A DNA stretch of 64,000 bases from Sphingomonas sp. Leaf20 (GTDB lineage: Bacteria > Pseudomonadota > Alphaproteobacteria > Sphingomonadales > Sphingomonadaceae). The translations under genes and the position numbers were made by a program. The notes below the pieces were generated by a model that made no database searches, had not been told where the DNA came from, and was given only the letters and a program-made list of their open reading frames with translations. Below are positions 59,499-64,000 of the stretch, one piece after another. The DNA lies in assembly GCF_001421535.1 (NCBI RefSeq), contig NZ_LMKN01000009.1, positions 608,030 through 672,029 on the forward strand, given 5' to 3'. How positions within the stretch are numbered: position 1 is the stretch's first letter; each line of letters opens with the position of its first letter.

Positions 59499-60278
59499 AT
59501 GCCTGAGTTCGAGAACCCCGACCATTGGGATACCACGGCGCAACAGTATGAAAGGACCGCCCATCCCTTCACGTCGCTTTATGCCGAGGCGGCGCTGGCA
59601 CGCCTCAGCCTGACCCCCGACAGCCGCGTCCTCGATGTCGCGGCGGGCACGGGTGCGCTCGCGCTGGCCGCGGCGCGGACGGGGGCGCAAGTGCTGGCAA
59701 CGGACTTCTCGCCCGGGATGGTCGCGCGTATCACGGCGGCAAACCTGCCGAACGTCGAGGCGCGCGTCATGGACGGACAAGCACTGGCGCTCGAGGATGG
59801 CAGCTTCGACGCCGTCTTCTCCATCTTCGGCGTCATCATGTTTCCGGACTGGCGCAAGGGTCTCGCCGAGATGGCGCGGGTGACGCGCAAAGGCGGACAC
59901 GGCGTGATCGCCACCTGGCAGGATCGAGGCGCGGCGACGTTCCTTTTGCTGGGCCAGATCCGCCGCACGCTGTTCCCCGACCTCACAGGCATGACGATGC
60001 CCGAGGCGGTACAGGCGCTCAGCTATCCGGCCGATCTTGCGCGTGAACTGATCGCCGCCGGATATCACGATCCCCGGATAGAGCATGTCACGCACGACTA
60101 CCTGCTCGACATCGCGGCGCTTGCGGAGCCCGACACGCTCTTCGGCATGTCGCCCGACTGGACCAGTCTGAGCGATGCGCAGAAAGCCGCCGTCATCGGC
60201 GAGGTGCGGCAAATGGCTGCGGGCCGCGCGACCCTGCCGATCCCCTCGACCGCGTTGGTGGCGGTGGCTCGCCGCTGA
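59499..60278 (+). CDS. Class I SAM-dependent methyltransferase
   Basis: 259 residues from the ATG at 59499; an ATG at 59472 would add nine residues inside the promoter. SAM motif VLDVAAGTGALALAAA, acidic loop TDFSPGMV, and DAVFSIFGVIMFPDW. Related to UbiE/UbiG-type small-molecule methyltransferases. Probably controlled by the divergent Rrf2 regulator. Substrate unknown. Confidence 0.87.
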   Translation: MPEFENPDHWDTTAQQYERTAHPFTSLYAEAALARLSLTPDSRVLDVAAGTGALALAAARTGAQVLATDFSPGMVARITAANLPNVEARVMDGQALALEDGSFDAVFSIFGVIMFPDWRKGLAEMARVTRKGGHGVIATWQDRGAATFLLLGQIRRTLFPDLTGMTMPEAVQALSYPADLARELIAAGYHDPRIEHVTHDYLLDIAALAEPDTLFGMSPDWTSLSDAQKAAVIGEVRQMAAGRATLPIPSTALVAVARR

Positions 60279-60411
60279 TGGCCAGCGGCTCAAGCTTTAC
60301 CGGTACAGGCGGGTCCGACGCCGTCATCGACCCGCAGCCTTGAGACCGCGCACGTCGGAAGCGCCGACAACGACCTGGTAGCGAGGTATCAAATACGACA
60401 CATTTAAAGGA

Positions 60412-61425
60412 TCAGAACGCGATCATCACCTTGCCGAGATGATTGGCCGCCGCGAAATAGCGGACCGCGTCGGGTGCATCGTCGAAGGCGAAAATCCGGT
60501 CGACGACCGTCGTCATCCGGTTTGCCACCATCGCGTCGAGCAGGTCGACGAACATCGCGCGGCTGCCATTGGCGATCCCGCGGATCGTCACGTTCTTCGC
60601 GATGAGCGACAGATAGTCGGGGATCGCCGGCCCCTCGCCCGGCGAAACGCCGACGATGATGATCCGCGCGTTGATCGCCGCGGCTGCGATCGAGTGCCCC
60701 AACGTGTCGACGCCGCCGGTTTCGATCACGATGTCGGCGCCCTTGCCCCCGGTCTGCGCGATCACCTCGGCCGCCCAATCCGCTGACGTCCGGTAGTTGA
60801 CCGTGATATCCGCACCTAAGGTCCGCGCCGTCTCGAGCTTCGCGTCCTGCGACGACGTGATCGCGACGCGCGCGCCGCGCGCCTTGGCGATCTTCAACGC
60901 CGCCAGCGCAACGCTACCCGTGCCGAGGCAGAGCACGGTGTCGCCAGCCTCGACCCGACAGATCTCGACGAGCGCGTTCCAGGCCGTCAGGCCCGCCGAG
61001 GCAAGCCCCGCGACATCCGCATCGGCCAGCGCGTCGGGCACCCGGATCAGCGCCGCCGCGGGGAGAACGACACGCTCGGCGAGCCAGCCGTCATGCGTGA
61101 TGCCGATATCGTGCGCAAAGACGTCCGACCGGAACGCGCCGTCGAGCCAGGTCGCGAAATGACCGCAGACGACACGGTCGCCGACCGCAACGTCCGTCAC
61201 GCCCGCGCCGATCGCCACGACCTCGCCGACACCTTCGGACATCGGGATCCGGGTCTCGGGCTGCCGGGCGCCGTAAGTGCCGCGCAAGAGCTGAACGTCG
61301 CGGCTGATAAGACCGACGAGACGCGGGGCGACCAGCGCTTCGCCGGGCCCTGCGACGGGCGCGGGTCGGGTCGTCGCAACAAGACCGCTGATGCCGTTCT
61401 GGGCACCGATCTGAAAGGCTTTCAT
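60412..61425 (-). CDS. Zinc-type alcohol dehydrogenase/quinone oxidoreductase (MDR family)
   Basis: 337 residues behind CAGGAGA. GroES-like domain with LISRDVQLLRGTYGARQP, then a Rossmann domain with LCLGTGSVALAALKIAKARGARV and GGKGADIVIETGG. The catalytic Cys of zinc ADHs near the N-terminus is replaced (SRDVQ), and the structural Zn Cys set is missing, so it is probably a zinc-free NADPH:quinone-type reductase. It follows the MFS gene by 40 nt. Confidence 0.88.
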   Translation of the reverse strand: MKAFQIGAQNGISGLVATTRPAPVAGPGEALVAPRLVGLISRDVQLLRGTYGARQPETRIPMSEGVGEVVAIGAGVTDVAVGDRVVCGHFATWLDGAFRSDVFAHDIGITHDGWLAERVVLPAAALIRVPDALADADVAGLASAGLTAWNALVEICRVEAGDTVLCLGTGSVALAALKIAKARGARVAITSSQDAKLETARTLGADITVNYRTSADWAAEVIAQTGGKGADIVIETGGVDTLGHSIAAAAINARIIIVGVSPGEGPAIPDYLSLIAKNVTIRGIANGSRAMFVDLLDAMVANRMTTVVDRIFAFDDAPDAVRYFAAANHLGKVMIAF

Positions 61426-61465
61426 CGAAATCGTCTCCTGGTGAGCGCGCACGACGGGCGCATTA

Positions 61466-62665
61466 TTAGAAAGCCCTGGGGCCGGGCTTGAAGGCATGGC
61501 GGCGCGCGCCGGCTGCGAGCGCCAAGGCCAGCAGGGTCGGCGCCAATACCGCCCAGGCGAGCGGCCCTGCCCCCGCATGGTCGAGGATCACCCCGCCGAC
61601 GATCCCGCCCGTCGCGATGGCCCCGTTCCAGACGGTCGTGAGCATCGCATTCGCGAGATCGACGCCCTCGCCCGCCGCATCGGCGAGCGCAGTCGACAGT
61701 TGCGTCGCCGCGCCGCCGAACGACAATCCCCACAGGATCGTCGTGGCGATCGTCATCTCCGGGACGGTCGCGAACAGGCCGAAGGCCAGCGACACGACCG
61801 CAAACATCGTCAGGCTGACCAGCACGAGCGGCCGCAACGCGCGATCGATGAGGACACCCGTCACCCAGATCCCGGCCAGTGCGGCAACGCCGAACCCGAG
61901 CAGCAACAGATCTAGCCGCCGCCCCGCGCCCGACAAAGCGGCGACCGGGGCGATGTATGTGTAGAGGATGTTGTGACCCGTGATCCACGCGAACAGCGTG
62001 ACCAGCACGGGACGGACGCCCGGCGTGCGGAACACGCTGGCGATCGACAGCCGCTGCTCGGCAGGTTGTCCAGCGAAATCCGGCACGCGCCACAGCACCC
62101 AGCCGATCAGGATGAGGGTGGTGATCGCCATCAGCCCGAACGCCATGCGCCAGCCGAGCGTCGTGCCCAGCATCGCCCCCAAGGGAACCCCGATCGACAG
62201 CGCGAGCGGCGTACCAACCATCGCGATCGCGAGCGCCTTGCCGCGCAACGGCGCGATGACCATTCGCCTGGCATAGCCCGCGATGATGCCCCACCCCAGT
62301 CCCGCCGCGACCCCGCCCATGAACCGCGCGACGAGCGTCAGCGGATAGGAGGTCGACACCGCGGTCACGCAGTTGAAGATCAGGAAACCGACGATCGCGA
62401 CGAGCAATGTCGGCTTGCGCCGCCACCCTTGCGTATAGAGCGTCAGCGGGATCGCCGCGAGCAGCGACCCGACCGCATAGACCGTGATCGTCTGCCCGGC
62501 GAGCGACTCCGATACGTCGAGCCCGGCGGCCATATGCGGCAACAGCCCGGCGGGGAGCGTTTCGGTGAGGATCGCGGTGAAACCGGTCATCGCGAGCGCC
62601 AGCAACGCGGAGATCGGCAGCGTCTCGCTCGCGCCGTCGTCGGTCTGGCTGGGTCTTGGGATCAC
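61466..62665 (-). CDS. MFS transporter (DHA1/AraJ-like efflux)
   Basis: 399 residues, GTG start at 62665. Twelve membrane helices; TETLPAGLLPHMAAGLDVSESLAGQTITVYAVGS and RFMGGVAAGLGWGIIAGYARR are motifs of sugar- and drug-efflux DHA1 transporters such as AraJ/CmlR types. Transcribed away from the TetR gene, with operator-like repeats between. Likely induced when the TetR protein binds a toxic compound; the quinone reductase downstream may detoxify the same compound. Confidence 0.9.
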   Translation of the reverse strand: MIPRPSQTDDGASETLPISALLALAMTGFTAILTETLPAGLLPHMAAGLDVSESLAGQTITVYAVGSLLAAIPLTLYTQGWRRKPTLLVAIVGFLIFNCVTAVSTSYPLTLVARFMGGVAAGLGWGIIAGYARRMVIAPLRGKALAIAMVGTPLALSIGVPLGAMLGTTLGWRMAFGLMAITTLILIGWVLWRVPDFAGQPAEQRLSIASVFRTPGVRPVLVTLFAWITGHNILYTYIAPVAALSGAGRRLDLLLLGFGVAALAGIWVTGVLIDRALRPLVLVSLTMFAVVSLAFGLFATVPEMTIATTILWGLSFGGAATQLSTALADAAGEGVDLANAMLTTVWNGAIATGGIVGGVILDHAGAGPLAWAVLAPTLLALALAAGARRHAFKPGPRAF

Positions 62666-62678
62666 GCTGCACTCACTT

Positions 62679-62749
62679 CTGGATCGACTGATCCAGTGCG
62701 TTCGACCACGTAGCGCGCCTTGTCAACGGATAACGGATCGATTAGTCCA
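62679..62749. promoter_or_regulatory. Repeated TetR operator-like sites
   Basis: Site 1: palindrome CTGGATC-GACT-GATCCAG (62679-62696). Site 2: GGATCGATTAGTCCA (62735-62749), matching the core of site 1 at 12 of 15 positions, 54 bp away. Both lie between the divergent MFS and TetR genes, the usual position for TetR autorepression and target control. Confidence 0.65.
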
Positions 62750-62768
62750 CAATCTGGAGCGGAAAATT

Positions 62769-63395
62769 ATGGCACGGAGCGGACGACCGCGTGGTTTCGA
62801 TCGGGATGCAGCGCTCGACACCGCGATGCACCTGTTCTGGGAACACGGCTATGAAGGCGCGTCGCTGCTGACGCTGCGTCAGGCGATGGGCGACATCTCC
62901 TCGGCGAGTTTCTACGCGGCGTTCGGGTCGAAAGAAGCGCTCTACCGCGAAACGCTCGCGCGTTATCTCGCCAGGCATGGCGGCATCGTCGGGGCGCTCG
63001 ACGACGCGACGCTATCGCCACGCTCACGGCTTGAACAAGCCCTGCTGGCCTCGGTTGCGGTGCAGACCGACCCTGCACATCCGAAAGGCTGCATGATGAC
63101 ATTGTCAGCAATGGTATCGTCGGAGGCTGGCGCACCGACCCGGGCACTCACACGCGCAGAACGCGAGGTTACCCGGCAGGCGTTGCAGCGGTGCATCGCC
63201 GCCGGGGTCAGAACCGGGGATCTCGCACCCGCCACGGACGTCGCGGGGCTCACCGCGCTGTACGATGGACTGGTGCTGGGCGTCTCGATCCAGGCGCGGG
63301 ACGGCGTTTCGGCCGAGACGCTGCGGGCCGGTATCGCTCACGCGATGGCGGCGTGGGATATGCGTCGCACGGGACCCGCAGCTTGCATCGGTTGA
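62769..63395 (+). CDS. TetR-family transcriptional repressor
   Basis: 208 residues from the ATG at 62769. N-terminal RGRPRGF-type arm (ARSGRPRGFDRDAAL), helix-turn-helix with DISSASFYAAFGSKEALYRET, and a C-terminal domain with HPKGCMMTLSAMVSSEAG. Divergent to the MFS/quinone oxidoreductase operon and flanked by operator-like repeats. A related, truncated TetR gene lies just downstream at the window edge. Confidence 0.92.
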   Translation: MARSGRPRGFDRDAALDTAMHLFWEHGYEGASLLTLRQAMGDISSASFYAAFGSKEALYRETLARYLARHGGIVGALDDATLSPRSRLEQALLASVAVQTDPAHPKGCMMTLSAMVSSEAGAPTRALTRAEREVTRQALQRCIAAGVRTGDLAPATDVAGLTALYDGLVLGVSIQARDGVSAETLRAGIAHAMAAWDMRRTGPAACIG

Positions 63396-63488
63396 CAGCG
63401 TTCTGTCCTGCGCCCGACCATTCCCCCGGCGGTTGCAGCGCGAGCGTTGATACCACTGACATCGCCCGCGCCACCGCCGTCATCCGGT

Positions 63489-63740
63489 TCAGGCGCCGAA
63501 CGCACCGTCGATCGTATGCATCGCACCGGTGACGAAGCCCGCCTCGGGGCTTGCGAGCCACGCGACCATTCCCGCGACTTCCTCGGGCCGTCCGTGACGC
63601 TTGATCGTCATGAAGCTGTGCATGAGGTCCTTCATCGGACCGTCCTCGGGGTTGGCATCGGTGTCGATTGGCCCGGGCTGAACGACATTGATCGTGATGC
63701 CGCGCGGTCCGAAGTCGCGTGCGAGCCACCGCGCGGCAGC
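63489..63740 (-). pseudogene. 3' fragment of an SDR gene
   Basis: About 83 residues ending at the stop 63489-63491: ARDFGPRGITINVVQPGPIDTD, then RHGRPEEVAGMVAWLASPEAGF and GAMHTIDGAFGA, the C-terminal third of a short-chain dehydrogenase. The Rossmann and active-site parts are missing. Upstream the reading frame runs into a TetR gene on the opposite strand. Remnant of a gene that probably was divergent from that TetR. Confidence 0.85.
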
Positions 63741-64000
63741 TTTTCCATGCGCATGGCTATGACGCGGTCAGCGTCTCGGACGTCACGACGGCGCTGGGGA
63801 TCAATCCGCCCAGCTTTTACGCCGCCTTCGGCAGCAAGGCCGGTCTCTATGCGCGCGTGCTGGACCAGTATGCCGCGACCGGCGCGATCCCGCTCGCACA
63901 GCTTCTGCGGGACGACCGCCCGGTCGCGGCTTGTCTTGCAGCGGTTCTGGAGGAGGCTGCGCGCCATTACGCGGCCGACCCGAATGCGAGCGGCTGCATG
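63719..64000 (+). pseudogene. 5'-truncated TetR-family gene, runs off the window
   Basis: From about 63725 the frame reads ATARQLFHAHGYDAVSVSD, then ALGINPPSFYAAFGSKAGLYARVL, a TetR helix-turn-helix, and stays open to 64000. The usual 12-20 residues before LFHAHGY are missing; the only in-frame start is a GTG at 63719 with no RBS, just after a stop at 63695. With the SDR fragment it marks a deletion that removed both 5' ends. A short functional protein from GTG is possible but unlikely. Confidence 0.7.

Overview
The window looks like chromosomal DNA of a sphingomonad (Sphingomonadales, Alphaproteobacteria). It is GC-rich and densely coded. It carries four TonB-dependent receptors, a FecIR-type sigma/anti-sigma pair, sphingomonad-style small secreted proteins (a GCG_CRPN-type prefix protein, EF-hand, DUF6438, I78) and several short-chain/GMC oxidoreductase operons. 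The genus is inferred from gene content and style; no rRNA is present. I see no tRNA, rRNA, CRISPR array, insertion sequence or prophage.

Layout. 1-4.3 kb: end of kdpB, then kdpC-kdpD-kdpE (high-affinity K+ uptake and its two-component regulator). 4.4-11.5 kb (minus): an autotransporter, a hairpin terminator, and an overlapping ECF sigma/FecR/STN-type TonB receptor operon. 11.9-15.0 kb: SDR, thiolase and alpha-methylacyl-CoA racemase, a branched-chain acyl-CoA degradation set. 15.1-19.7 kb: TonB receptor plus Tat-exported phospholipase C, preceded by an 11-bp-periodic Pho-box-like element. 19.8-25.5 kb: small secreted proteins, an ECF sigma/anti-sigma/metal-sensor-like module, a DUF1800/DUF1501 pair and a RibD-like reductase. 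25.7-29.4 kb: an alpha/beta hydrolase fused to a GMC-dehydrogenase small-subunit domain, a GMC oxidoreductase and an SDR. 29.5-38.2 kb: iron-uptake style genes (TonB receptor, PepSY protein), another TonB receptor and a DUF4965 glutaminase-like protein. 38.5-43.9 kb: small membrane proteins, lipoproteins and an orphan barstar, with a 43-residue ORF overlapped at both ends. 44.1-47.2 kb: DUF1080 / GMC / Tat small subunit, a 3-keto-glycoside-type locus.

47.3-58.8 kb is the most interesting region. It is a three-operon catabolic cluster with an outer-membrane porin, RibBX-like protein, NCS1 permease, luciferase-like monooxygenase, DUF1330, carboxymuconolactone-decarboxylase-like protein, two aldehyde dehydrogenases, flavin reductase, alpha/beta hydrolase, DUF1185 protein and a GntR regulator. 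The same palindromic operator core, TGGTATACCA, occurs in both divergent promoter regions, which ties the operons to one regulator. The enzymes fit uptake of a small (probably N-heterocyclic) compound, flavin-dependent ring attack, hydrolysis, and oxidation of aldehyde products. The substrate cannot be read from sequence.

58.9-64 kb: Rrf2 regulator with a divergent methyltransferase; an MFS/quinone-oxidoreductase operon divergent from a TetR regulator with repeated operator-like sites; and, at the edge, an SDR 3' fragment fused head-to-head with a 5'-truncated TetR gene, which looks like a deletion scar.
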